Assembly (NCBI RefSeq): GCF_001613345.1
Contig: NZ_BDCE01000033.1
Span: 62,001-126,000 of the forward strand
DNA length: 64,000 nt
Source: Nocardia uniformis NBRC 13702
GTDB taxonomy: Bacteria; Actinomycetota; Actinomycetes; Mycobacteriales; Mycobacteriaceae
Direction of reading: 5' to 3'
The notes beneath the pieces are model-generated. The model was given only the letters and a program-made list of their open reading frames with translations, searched no databases and was not told the DNA's origin. The first letter of the stretch is position 1. Each line of letters begins with the position of its first letter. Positions 1-7,948 of this stretch are shown piece by piece. A program made the translations under genes and the position numbers.

Positions 1-343
1 CCGGAATCGGCAGCGGCCCATTCTCCTGGACTGCTTTGTCCAGCGGCATGCCGACCACGAAAACCGAAGCCAGCCAAGGTGTGTGGCCATCGACATCGAA
101 GTCGATCACGGGTGCGGTGAATGCGCCGGACACCCGCGTGCTGGCCGATACCTCCCGGCGGAACCGTGCCCGATACTCCGGCTCGTCCAATAGGTGGGCA
201 TGAATCTGTTTGATCGCAACGAACCGGCCATCTGGCCCAATGCCGAGCAGAACTCGGCCCATACCACCGGAACCGAGTACACCGAGTACACGATACCGGC
301 CGATGACCTGCGGATCATTGGCGACGAGCGGCTGAACAATCAT
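1..343 (-). CDS. Ser/Thr protein kinase, N-terminal part (runs off left edge)
   Basis: The first about 114 residues of a Hanks-type protein kinase are visible; the rest lies outside the window. They hold the glycine-rich loop (GSGGMGRVLLG) and the ATP-binding lysine in VAIKQIH, followed by the alpha-C region with REV. The start ATG at 341-343 overlaps the stop of the upstream kinase by 4 bp (ATGA), so the two are almost certainly translationally coupled. The N-lobe is strikingly like that of its neighbour (same GGMGRVLLG, KQIH and RFxREVxAS elements), suggesting a tandem duplication. The substrate is unknown; position next to an ESX locus suggests regulation of secretion or envelope functions, which is inference. 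Confidence 0.9.
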   Translation of the reverse strand, partial: MIVQPLVANDPQVIGRYRVLGVLGSGGMGRVLLGIGPDGRFVAIKQIHAHLLDEPEYRARFRREVSASTRVSGAFTAPVIDFDVDGHTPWLASVFVVGMPLDKAVQENGPLPIP

Positions 344-2217
344 GATCTCGGCAGCCTAGGAAGCACGTCGGCAAGTACTCGCTCAGCCTTTTCGCAGGCG
401 TCCGGTGCGTCACCGTAGTTGTCGATGGTGAACGTCACGATCTCGGCGCGTTTACCAGTAGTTGGCCGGACCATATGTTCTAGCGCACAGGATGATTGAT
501 CCACCTGGCGTTCATCGAAGTAAACCGTATAGTCGCCAATCTGAACGGTGGCAGGCGATATGAACGAGCTCGTCAGGTCAGGGCGTGTACGCTCCACCAG
601 CTCAATCTGGAAGGAAGAATCGCTACCGTCGACAGTGCATCGGCGGGGTTCGACGCTGCGCTTCGCGGGATCGCCCGCTACTGAGAGAGATAGCTCGGAA
701 TCCAACAGTGAGCAGGGGTCCAGACGCAAGATTGATTCCGGAAGTAGTTTTCGCATAGGCACATATACGAGCAATCGTTCGACAACGGCCCGGAATGCCT
801 GGTCAGCATTCGCACAATCGCTGTAGTCCAGTGCATACACCCGCATCAGTATCATGGCTCGAGCGCCGCTCTGGTTAATTACCGAACGAACGCACTCACT
901 ACCGTCATCCTTGCCGAGAATCGGTGCCCAACCGACGGTTTCGCCGGTAGGGTTCAGGCTATCCTCGGAATACCCGGACGATTCGCCGACCTGGAGGACG
1001 TATCTGAGCTTCCGCTCGGTGTCGTCAGTGATATCGGTCCCGCAGCCGATACTAGATTGCGCCAAATCGCCAGTTCGGGCGCCGAACTGGCCAGCGACCA
1101 CCGTATCGAGCAACTCGCAAGTATCGATCAGCCGCAGCTCTTCCGGCGTCAGAGCAAGTGAGGGGTCGGTCATGGGTTCCGCATACCCCGGCAGCCGTGC
1201 CCACTGATAGACGGTGACACCTGTACCCGCGATGACAAGCGCAGAAACCGCCGCAACCGCCACCGCACGTAGCGTGCGTCGACGGCGCTGACGCATCCGC
1301 TCCAAGCGCTCCTGCTGATTGGCCTGCTTCGCGGCCGTTTCCACCCACCATTCGGCATCGGCGCGGTGCTCGGCGATTCGATTCAGCACAGACTGCGGCC
1401 AAACTGGTTCGGCGGGAATGCGACCGGCCGCCTCCAGCAGTTGTCTCGCGGAGGGGCGCTTCGCCGGGTCCTTTTCAAGACATGCGGCAACCAGGTCACG
1501 CACAGAAGGTGGCACACGTTCGATATCTGGTGTCGCTCGTATCACGCTGTAGAGAATCTGCGGCGTGGAATTGCCGGGGAACGGGCTGGACCCGGTTGCC
1601 GCCATGGCCAGGATCGCTCCTACCGAGAAAACATCCGCGGCCTGTGTCAGGTCGCGGCCCTCGGCTTGCTCCGGGGACATGTATGCGGGTGACCCGATCA
1701 CTGAACCGGTCGCCGTCATCGTGGAGTCACCATCGAGGCTTCGGGCGATACCGAAGTCGATGACCCGTGGTCCCTCCGGGGTGAGCAGTACATTGCCGGG
1801 CTTGAGATCTCGATGCACGAGTCCCGCCCGATGGAGCTCCTCGAGTGCCAGAGCCAGTCCGACCGCCAACAGCCGTAACCCGCCGAGATGCATGGGACCG
1901 CAGTCATCGATCACCGCACCGAGATCCGGCCCCGGAATGTATTCGGTTGCCAACCAAGGAGTTTCGGACTCGGTCCCGCTATCCACGACTGCGGCCGTAT
2001 AGGCCCCGGTAACCTGACGACTGGCCGCCACCTCACGTTCGAATCGTGCATGGAATTCAGGATCGTCGGCCAGGTGCCGGTGAATCTGTTTGACCGCCAC
2101 CAGTCTTCCGGTCGGCGTGCGACCGAGTAATACTCGTCCCATTCCACCCCGGCCGATGACAGCGAGCATGTGATTGCGTCCGAGCCATGGCGGATCCGCT
2201 GGCGTCAGCGCCTTCAT
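340..2217 (-). CDS. Receptor-type Ser/Thr protein kinase with extracellular Cys-rich domain
   Basis: A 625-aa transmembrane kinase. The kinase domain (about residues 14-290) has the G-loop GRGGMGRV (22-29), ATP lysine K43, catalytic HRDLKPGN (135-142), DFG at 154-156 and the MSPEQAEG activation-segment anchor. A basic RRRR stretch precedes one membrane helix at about 345-365. The remaining about 260 residues are outside and form two similar halves, each opening with a cysteine motif (CELLD, CSLLD), like the DUF3558-type sensor domains of mycobacterial kinases and lipoproteins (a resemblance, not a confirmed match). The ATG at 2217 was chosen because it has a strong AGGAGG box; a longer frame upstream has none. 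It lies 55 bp downstream of the lipoprotein gene and is coupled to the next kinase. Confidence 0.93.
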   Translation of the reverse strand: MKALTPADPPWLGRNHMLAVIGRGGMGRVLLGRTPTGRLVAVKQIHRHLADDPEFHARFEREVAASRQVTGAYTAAVVDSGTESETPWLATEYIPGPDLGAVIDDCGPMHLGGLRLLAVGLALALEELHRAGLVHRDLKPGNVLLTPEGPRVIDFGIARSLDGDSTMTATGSVIGSPAYMSPEQAEGRDLTQAADVFSVGAILAMAATGSSPFPGNSTPQILYSVIRATPDIERVPPSVRDLVAACLEKDPAKRPSARQLLEAAGRIPAEPVWPQSVLNRIAEHRADAEWWVETAAKQANQQERLERMRQRRRRTLRAVAVAAVSALVIAGTGVTVYQWARLPGYAEPMTDPSLALTPEELRLIDTCELLDTVVAGQFGARTGDLAQSSIGCGTDITDDTERKLRYVLQVGESSGYSEDSLNPTGETVGWAPILGKDDGSECVRSVINQSGARAMILMRVYALDYSDCANADQAFRAVVERLLVYVPMRKLLPESILRLDPCSLLDSELSLSVAGDPAKRSVEPRRCTVDGSDSSFQIELVERTRPDLTSSFISPATVQIGDYTVYFDERQVDQSSCALEHMVRPTTGKRAEIVTFTIDNYGDAPDACEKAERVLADVLPRLPRS

Positions 2218-2272
2218 ACCGTTCCTCCTGCGGACTTCCGCTCCGTAGCACCGACCAGCATCGAGCCTCGCG

Positions 2273-3448
2273 TCACCGTGCGTCCGCCATAACTGCGTAT
2301 TGGGCGGCGGCCATCCAGCGAATGTTGGTTTCCTGATTGCTGTACAACTGCGCCACCAGGTCGCCACGGACGACAATGCAACGGAAGCGGCGGGCTTCCA
2401 GCGACGGGGATGGAACTGTTGCCTGAGAACAGGTCACAGAGGGGAGATTTCGGACGCCGCGCATCGGCACGTACTCCGATTGGCCCCGCTTCCCGTCCAA
2501 GTAGACAGAGAGACCAGCCGCTGCAGCGCTGTCGCGCGTTCGATATAGGAACTTGTTGTGGGAGACACCGACTGCGGTGACCCCCCTGGCCTCAAACTCC
2601 TGGATTTCGGCGGCAGGATTGTCGATCATCACGGCGAATGCGCGCGGCCCATAGATGGCGAAGGTGTAGTCATCGGGCGCGTAGTCACCTGTCTTGACCA
2701 ACCGTGGCAGCAGTTTGTCCGGATCCAATGGCAGCGTAGGAATATCCCCAACCGATGTGGCCGTGAACGATTCGAGTTCGGCCAGTTGCAGTTGGTAGGT
2801 TCGTGCCACCATGTCCGTCAGGCGGTCGAGATCCGGCTCCGGCAACTGGGCAAGAATGCGGATTACCAGCGATTTCCAGGCCAGCCAGCTGCCCACGGTC
2901 GGTACGCCAGGCTGCCAGTGGTTGAGTGCCTGCGGATAGCCATCCAATGTCACCGGCGTATTTTGCTCAACGGTCTCGAAGTCCTCGCGTGCCATATCTC
3001 GTGCCGCAGCGGCGGCCGTCTGGTCGTCGGGGAAAGCAATGAGAGAGACAGCCAGGAACTTCTCTTGCCGATTTCCATCGGCATAGGGTTTGCTTGCGGC
3101 AAGTGCACTGAATCCTGCTACGACGTCAAATTTTTCCAGGGCCACCCCTTGCGGTCCGGATAGCACGCCGGCGATCACACCGTGGTGATCGGCGAGCGGC
3201 CCACCACCACGCCCGACCGTCAGGTCCGGGTCGATATCGCTCGCCTGGACAACCCTTTCCCCAAGTCTCAGCGATTCCGCCAGGATGCCACGTGCTCGGC
3301 TGGGCTGGTCGTCGTAGTCCCCATCGATTCGATGTGTTGGATAGGGGCCGTAATCCAGTGTGCTGCCGGCATTTCCGCAGGATACCGACAGTCCCACCAT
3401 CAGCAGACCAAGCGCCGCGGCGGTGAATCTGTTGAATAGGAACCGCAT
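2273..3448 (-). CDS. Secreted lipoprotein, DUF7373-like
   Basis: A 391-aa protein with a lipoprotein signal: basic start (MRFLFNRF), hydrophobic core and a GLSVSC box giving lipidation of the cysteine near residue 22-25. The box is slightly non-canonical (Ser at -3). The mature part has repeated phrases such as ERVVQASDIDPDLTVGRGG and a C-terminal Cys pair, resembling the DUF7373 lipoproteins common in Nocardia and Rhodococcus (recognition from memory). Function is unknown. The ATG at 3448 follows a GGGGGAGAG ribosome site. It stands between the ESX substrate cluster and the receptor kinases, so it could supply an extracellular signal to them; that is only positional inference. Confidence 0.8.
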   Translation of the reverse strand: MRFLFNRFTAAALGLLMVGLSVSCGNAGSTLDYGPYPTHRIDGDYDDQPSRARGILAESLRLGERVVQASDIDPDLTVGRGGGPLADHHGVIAGVLSGPQGVALEKFDVVAGFSALAASKPYADGNRQEKFLAVSLIAFPDDQTAAAAARDMAREDFETVEQNTPVTLDGYPQALNHWQPGVPTVGSWLAWKSLVIRILAQLPEPDLDRLTDMVARTYQLQLAELESFTATSVGDIPTLPLDPDKLLPRLVKTGDYAPDDYTFAIYGPRAFAVMIDNPAAEIQEFEARGVTAVGVSHNKFLYRTRDSAAAAGLSVYLDGKRGQSEYVPMRGVRNLPSVTCSQATVPSPSLEARRFRCIVVRGDLVAQLYSNQETNIRWMAAAQYAVMADAR

Positions 3449-3616
3449 ACATCTCTCCCCCAGCCCACAAGTCTTCTCGACAGTGGGCACGTGCACCAAA
3501 AGCTTGCGCCGACCCCGAGCGAGCTCAGACCGTGGTGAACCTAGCACCGGGCCGACAAGAACTCCATCCGAGAACGTCCCACAACTCCGGTGAGAGTTGA
3601 TGGCTGACGCCAATCA

Positions 3617-3650
3617 GCCCGCTCACCCCACATTTGTGAGGGAAGCGGGC
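3617..3650 (-). terminator. Hairpin terminator at the end of the ESX substrate cluster
   Basis: A perfect 7-bp outer stem (GCCCGCT ... AGCGGGC) encloses an inner TCAC/GTGA stem. It lies 29 bp beyond the last WXG100 stop codon and before the lipoprotein promoter region. There is no U-tract, which is common for actinobacterial terminators. Confidence 0.6.
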
Positions 3651-3678
3651 CTATGGAGCTACCGTGAGGCTGGGGTCG

Positions 3679-3990
3679 TCAGGCTCCCCTGAAGGCGCCT
3701 TCAACGCCCTTGTCAGCACTCTTAGCGTTGATGAGCGCGTTGCCGACCGCCTGCTCCAGCTTTCTGACGTGGCCGATGGTGGAGTTGGGATCCTCTCCAT
3801 CTGCCCGGCCGAACTCCGCGTCAAAGGCGTTCTTCGCGATGGTGAAGCCAGCGAGACCTTCGTTGCCTTCCCAAGACTGCTCCAGCTTGGTGGCGGCATC
3901 GAGCAGTGCGGCCGCCTGCGTCTTCAGCTTGCCCTCAACGCCGCTCAGCGACTCCTGCAGTTCAATGAGAGCAGCTTCGTTGTACTTCAT
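3679..3990 (-). CDS. WXG100 family protein (ESAT-6/CFP-10-like), partner 2
   Basis: A 103-aa all-helical protein with the central turn motif in LEQSWEGNEG (W-x-G near residue 40). Length and motif fit the WXG100 family, which is exported by type VII secretion as helical-hairpin dimers. The gene lies 37 bp after another WXG100 gene, the usual arrangement for an EsxB/EsxA-type heterodimer. The start has an AAAGGA box about 10 bp upstream. A clean C-terminal YxxxD/E signal was not seen, so the partner may carry the export signal. A hairpin terminator follows. Confidence 0.9.
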   Translation of the reverse strand: MKYNEAALIELQESLSGVEGKLKTQAAALLDAATKLEQSWEGNEGLAGFTIAKNAFDAEFGRADGEDPNSTIGHVRKLEQAVGNALINAKSADKGVEGAFRGA

Positions 3991-4027
3991 ATGTCGAATC
4001 CTTTCGAAACTCTACGCTGATCTTGAA

Positions 4028-4369
4028 TTACAGGTTGGTCAGGTGCGGAGAAGAAGCCCGGTCGTGGGTACCAGCGGCGTTCTTGAAGAAGTCCTCGTTA
4101 TCGGCTTCCATCGCCTGGTACTTGGTGTTGCCGTCACCGACCGTCTCGGTCATCTGGTTGAGGATGCCCTGGAGCCGCTGCGCTTCGTCCTCCCAGCTGC
4201 TGGCCACTGCGTCGAACGCAAGGTTCGCATCGCCCTGCCAGCCCCGCTTCACAGCACCTGCAGCCTCCGTAACCTCGTTGATCGTGATCCGGACCGCGAT
4301 GACCGCGTCGGCCATCTCTTCTTTGGCAGCGTTCGCCTCGGCGCCTTGGAAATTAATTTCACCACTCAT
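4028..4369 (-). CDS. WXG100 family protein, partner 1
   Basis: A 113-aa helical protein with the W-x-G turn in VKRGWQGDA at about residues 41-49 and a charged C-terminal tail. It is probably the heterodimer partner of the next gene. An in-frame GTG lies 9 bp upstream, directly against the AGGAGG box, so the ATG at 4367-4369 with 9-bp spacing is the better start. Export would be through an ESX system encoded elsewhere, since no Ecc genes are in the window. Confidence 0.9.
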   Translation of the reverse strand: MSGEINFQGAEANAAKEEMADAVIAVRITINEVTEAAGAVKRGWQGDANLAFDAVASSWEDEAQRLQGILNQMTETVGDGNTKYQAMEADNEDFFKNAAGTHDRASSPHLTNL

Positions 4370-4435
4370 GTTTTCCACCCTCCTGTGGTACAGCCTGATT
4401 TGTCACGTAAATTTTCGTCGTAATCCTGCACAGAG

Positions 4436-4651
4436 CTAGGGCATCCACCCTCCTCCGTCCACAACCATCGAATTCGCATACGCGACGCGATGATCGGAGC
4501 CGGGTAGAGAATGGGCCCAGGCTTGTTGGTTCGGAGTGACCGCGCCGTCCCCCGGATCCGGCTGCGGGATGACCGCGAATACCAGTAACCGTGGCTGTAC
4601 GCCGGACAGCGTGATTGCTGTCGGCCAGCCCTTTCCGGTTTTCTTCGTCAT
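4436..4651 (-). CDS. Small uncharacterised protein (71 aa) in ESX cluster
   Basis: A short frame starting MTKKTGKGWP and ending in VVDGGGWMP. A G-rich stretch (GGGGGG) precedes the ATG at 4649-4651. Its composition is that of a normal protein rather than the arginine-rich pattern of antisense frames, and it fills an otherwise empty gap between the EspE-like gene and the WXG100 pair in the same direction. The middle (RLLVFAVIPQ) is hydrophobic but too short for a clear membrane helix. I recognise no family. Confidence 0.55.
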   Translation of the reverse strand: MTKKTGKGWPTAITLSGVQPRLLVFAVIPQPDPGDGAVTPNQQAWAHSLPGSDHRVAYANSMVVDGGGWMP

Positions 4652-4689
4652 GGCACCCCCCGCGCAGAGATCATAGCGTGTCCTACCCG

Positions 4690-6021
4690 TTACAGGGCGA
4701 GTGCCTGATCCGGGCGGTCGTCTCCGGCGGCGTCTGCGGCGGGTTTGGCGGCGCCCACCACGGGCATTGCCGCCCTGTCTATTTCGCCTACTACCTCGTC
4801 GCCGTGTTGTTCGGTGACCAGGTGGGACCGCACGCTGTCGTCGCCGGAATCCCCGCTCGCGCGGGCCCCGCCCATGGCGCCGCCCATCGGCATCATGCCG
4901 CCGCCCATACCGGCACCGCGCATGGCGCCGCCGCCGTTGGAGTTGGTCGGAGACGACGCTGGCGCACCGGCGCTTGCCGTGCCGAGGGGGCCGTTGCTGA
5001 CTTGTCGGCCGCCGCCCCATTCGGACAGTGGGCGGGCCGCCGCTACTGCTCCGGCCGCGCCGCCTACTCCACCGATTCCGCCCGCTATCGGCGCACCGAG
5101 CGTGCTGTCGGGGCTGTCGCCGGGTGCCTTATCCGAATCCTTGTCGGTGTCAGTCGGATTCATAGCGGTATAGGCATCGGAGATGGACTTGATACCGGTT
5201 GTCGCGGTACTGGCCAGGGTCGGCAGGATCGACATCAGCTGCGACATGATCTGCGACGGGTCGACGCCTGTGGGCGCGTTGGTGACCGGGACCTTCTGGC
5301 CGGTGCTGGACATCTCCGCGCTGTGCACGGTGAGTTCACCGCGGGTAATGCCGATCACGGTGAGTGCTTCGGCAAGTGTCTCGGTCGTGGCCGCCAGTAG
5401 GAACGCCTGGCCGGGCGGGGTGGCGATGAACGGGCCGGCCGCGACGACCGAGGTCATGTACTTCGCCATAATCGCCGACATCTGGGTCGCCCCACGGAAC
5501 ACCGTGCCGGAAGCGGAGACCACGCCGGCCGAGGTCGCCGCGCTCTGCGTGGCCACCGCCGCGGTGTCCTTGCTCGCTTCCGCGCTCTTGTCCGCAGCGG
5601 CATTCGCGCCCATGCCCTGCCAGAGGGTCATCGCCATCTGCAGTACCGAGGTACCCAGGGTCATGGCCGTCTGGAGTCCGGTGGATACCTGCGAAAGCAG
5701 TTCGGCCGGATCTACCGCCGTATCAGTGGCTTTCACTTCATCGCCCGTGCCACCGTCACTGGTTTGAGCAGGAGCCGCCGCACTGGGAAGCACACCGGTG
5801 CCGAAGCTGCTTGCCAGGTTGGTGATCGGCTGCAGGAGCGCTGACAGGTCGAGCAGCGGGAGCGGCGGCATTTCCGGCAGCGGCGGGAGCGCGGATAGGT
5901 CGGGCAGCTGTGGCAGGCCCATATCCTTCAGCACATCGCCCACCGGTCGGTCGAGCATCGGCCCGACCGAACTCTGCCGCAATAGGTCTGCAACGGTCTG
6001 GTCCAGGGGTGCGTCCATCAT
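4690..6021 (-). CDS. ESX-secreted EspA/EspE-like protein
   Basis: A 443-aa protein with a Leu/Pro-rich N-terminus (DLSALPPLPEMPPLPLL), a long alanine-rich helical middle (about 100-290) and a Gly/Met/Pro-rich tail. The pairing with the small EspC-like gene just upstream matches EspC-EspA and EspF-EspE of mycobacterial ESX-1, where the two products are exported interdependently. Its start overlaps the EspC-like stop by 4 bp (ATGA), so the pair is coupled. The family assignment rests on this arrangement and general composition, not on a decisive motif; it could also be called PPE-like. Confidence 0.65.
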   Translation of the reverse strand: MMDAPLDQTVADLLRQSSVGPMLDRPVGDVLKDMGLPQLPDLSALPPLPEMPPLPLLDLSALLQPITNLASSFGTGVLPSAAAPAQTSDGGTGDEVKATDTAVDPAELLSQVSTGLQTAMTLGTSVLQMAMTLWQGMGANAAADKSAEASKDTAAVATQSAATSAGVVSASGTVFRGATQMSAIMAKYMTSVVAAGPFIATPPGQAFLLAATTETLAEALTVIGITRGELTVHSAEMSSTGQKVPVTNAPTGVDPSQIMSQLMSILPTLASTATTGIKSISDAYTAMNPTDTDKDSDKAPGDSPDSTLGAPIAGGIGGVGGAAGAVAAARPLSEWGGGRQVSNGPLGTASAGAPASSPTNSNGGGAMRGAGMGGGMMPMGGAMGGARASGDSGDDSVRSHLVTEQHGDEVVGEIDRAAMPVVGAAKPAADAAGDDRPDQALAL

Positions 6022-6332
6022 TGACGACCGATCGCACCGAAATCGGTGACCGCTGTGTCCTCACTCATTCGATATGCGCCGGCTCCTTCGTACGCGGTCA
6101 CGGCGGTAGCCGCGTGCACGATGGCGAGTTCGCTCACCGACAACAGATTATTCGCCTGCGCGACCGCGAAGGCCGCCAAGAAGTCTTGGCCGATCAGACC
6201 GAATACCGGCACAACGGCCGCCACGGTCGCAGCCTGATTGGCCGCACCCATGGTGCCCACATTCGCCGCCATCACTGCGGCAGCGTCGCCATATCGGCTG
6301 ATCGCTTCGGGGACTGCGACGATCTCATTCAT
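6018..6332 (-). CDS. EspC/EspF-like type VII secretion target
   Basis: A 104-aa helical protein. The pattern of an N-terminal helix, an Ala-rich turn and a second helix resembles the EspC family (PF10824), which forms PE-like hairpins and co-exports a larger partner. The partner is the coupled EspE-like gene downstream. An AGAGG box lies just before the ATG. The 128-bp gap upstream is the largest inside this part of the cluster and could hold a secondary promoter, though I see no clear -10/-35. Confidence 0.7.
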   Translation of the reverse strand: MNEIVAVPEAISRYGDAAAVMAANVGTMGAANQAATVAAVVPVFGLIGQDFLAAFAVAQANNLLSVSELAIVHAATAVTAYEGAGAYRMSEDTAVTDFGAIGRQ

Positions 6333-6460
6333 CGAAAACCTCTGTCACGCAATTCGATCAAGGTGTTTGCCTGTCAATGTATCGGATCATCCGCCCAATT
6401 GCCTGGCCATTGGCTGGAGATCACGCGAAGGGCACGTAAAGAATCGGTGACATACCGAAG

Positions 6461-6787
6461 TCAGCCATTCCGTCGTACCTGAGTCTGTGTCTCGGTGGCC
6501 TCCTCATTGAACTCGGTAATCAGTTCACCACGCTGTGAGAAGGCCTGCGCCGCCGCACGATTAGCGGTCTCCACCAGCACTTCCTCGAACTCCCGCGCCG
6601 ATAGCCGCGTGATCGCCGAGGTTAGGTCCAGGTCGCACAGAGCGCCGTTCCCATCCACCTCAACTGTCACGGAACCATCGGATGAGACCTCCCGCACCCG
6701 AATGCGGGACGTTTGCTCTCCCAGCTCCCGCATGCGGTGCAGCTGGCGTCGTGCCCGGTCTTCCAGTTCATCCATCGCCCGACTCAT
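6461..6787 (-). CDS. YbaB/EbfC-like protein
   Basis: A 108-aa protein. After an N-terminal amphipathic helix (MDELEDRARRQLHRM) it has the YbaB-like beta segment (GSVTVEVDGNGALCDLDL) and a C-terminal helix, the fold of the YbaB/EbfC nucleoid-associated family. ESX clusters often contain such genes and their role there is unclear. The ATG at 6787 overlaps the upstream stop by 4 bp, which decides the start over a much longer arginine-rich extension. Confidence 0.8.
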   Translation of the reverse strand: MSRAMDELEDRARRQLHRMRELGEQTSRIRVREVSSDGSVTVEVDGNGALCDLDLTSAITRLSAREFEEVLVETANRAAAQAFSQRGELITEFNEEATETQTQVRRNG

Positions 6788-7098
6788 ACCGACCACAACC
6801 AGCTTTCCGGTTCGACGTCGTAGTCCTGCTCCTCGAGCTGCTCCTGCCGGGCGACGTCCTCGGGCTTCGGCAGCCCGGTCAGCGCCAGCATCTCGCTCGG
6901 CACACCAGCGGCCTCCAACTGTTCCCGCCGGGCCATACCCGCCCGGTTCGCCGCCTGCCGGCACAGTCGGAGAATCTCTCCCGCAAGTTCGCCGGGATCA
7001 CGTCGCAACTCGTCGGCTTCGATATTGATGCCGGTAGGCAACCCCTGTTCGGTGGTCTGGACCGTGATCGAACCGGTCCGTGTCGTTGCTGTCGACAT
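6784..7098 (-). CDS. YbaB/EbfC-like protein, second copy
   Basis: A 104-aa protein with a short beta-rich start (TGSITVQTTEQGLPTGINIE) followed by helices (GELAGEILRLCRQAANRAGM). It looks like a diverged relative of the YbaB-like protein it is coupled to, so the two may form a heterodimer (inference). The ATG at 7098 was preferred over ATG 7113 because a GAGGG box is correctly spaced for it. It lies 55 bp downstream of an EspG gene. Confidence 0.7.
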   Translation of the reverse strand: MSTATTRTGSITVQTTEQGLPTGINIEADELRRDPGELAGEILRLCRQAANRAGMARREQLEAAGVPSEMLALTGLPKPEDVARQEQLEEQDYDVEPESWLWSV

Positions 7099-7153
7099 GA
7101 GGCCCTCATCCATCGTTGTCGTTACCGGCCAGTATAAGTCTGCACAGCGAGCC

Positions 7154-7948
7154 TTACACACGTTCATCCTTGATCGCCTGTACTACCTCCGCTACCTCTG
7201 TATTCACCAGCGCGGTAAGCCGTTTGACATCGACTCCGATGGCAATCGGCGGGTCGTCCCCGGTGATCGCGTATCTGCCGTCATCGGCGACATCACGCCA
7301 CCGCAGCCGACGGACCATGACACCACGCGGACCGAATCGCGAACCGCCCTGGGCGATCTCGATAATCCCAGAGCCGGTTGTCACCGCTCGTACGAAGGAC
7401 TCGGCGCGCTCTCGATCACGGTCCTCGGTCAGCTCGTGAGCAATCGAGCGGCGCGTGTAGTGGTCCTGGTCATCCCCGGCACGCGGCATGGCAATGTGGC
7501 CCGCCCGCCCGGGGGACGCGTCCGGCAGCGCTTCGACCACGACCGGACCGAGCGCCAAGGCGTCGCACTCTGTAACGATGTATCCGCCGCCATGCCACAC
7601 GGTTTCGCCGGGCAGTTGACGCAGCAAATAGCCACTATCGCGCCGGCGAACCGCAAGCAGGCGAATGACACTCTCCGGGTTCGCTCTATCGTCGTCGGCG
7701 TTGCCGTGGACCACGATCCGAATGTCCGGATGCGCCACTGTCTCGAGTACGTCGTCGAAGGTCGTGCCGAGCCGGTCTCGCAGGTGTTCCCTGGTTTCGT
7801 TCATCTCCCGCAGGAGATCGTCGTAGCTGTCGGTCCGACTGGTGAATACGAACGGGCGCGGAACGGTGCGCTCCCGCTGTGGTTCCCAGGCGACGACGAA
7901 CTCCAGGTCGGTGAAGCGCCAAGTCCGCCCGGTCCCAGCCACTGTCAT
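7154..7948 (-). CDS. EspG-family ESX chaperone, copy 1
   Basis: A 264-aa protein of the EspG family (PF14011). These cytosolic chaperones bind PPE or similar substrates and keep them soluble for the ESX ATPase. Recognition comes from the opening WRFTDLEFVVAWE, the central SGIIEIAQGGSRFGPRGV, and the closing DVKRLTALVNTEVAEVV. All three are shared with the second EspG at 9628-10416. Its start overlaps the stop of a large WXG-type substrate gene by 4 bp, so that substrate is its likely client. Confidence 0.88.
   Translation of the reverse strand: MTVAGTGRTWRFTDLEFVVAWEPQRERTVPRPFVFTSRTDSYDDLLREMNETREHLRDRLGTTFDDVLETVAHPDIRIVVHGNADDDRANPESVIRLLAVRRRDSGYLLRQLPGETVWHGGGYIVTECDALALGPVVVEALPDASPGRAGHIAMPRAGDDQDHYTRRSIAHELTEDRDRERAESFVRAVTTGSGIIEIAQGGSRFGPRGVMVRRLRWRDVADDGRYAITGDDPPIAIGVDVKRLTALVNTEVAEVVQAIKDERV

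Noticed and set aside
4652..5020. Upstream extension of the 71-aa frame to 194 residues
   Set aside because: The extension is almost pure Arg/Gly/Pro and overlaps the EspE-like gene; the internal ATG has its own G-rich site.
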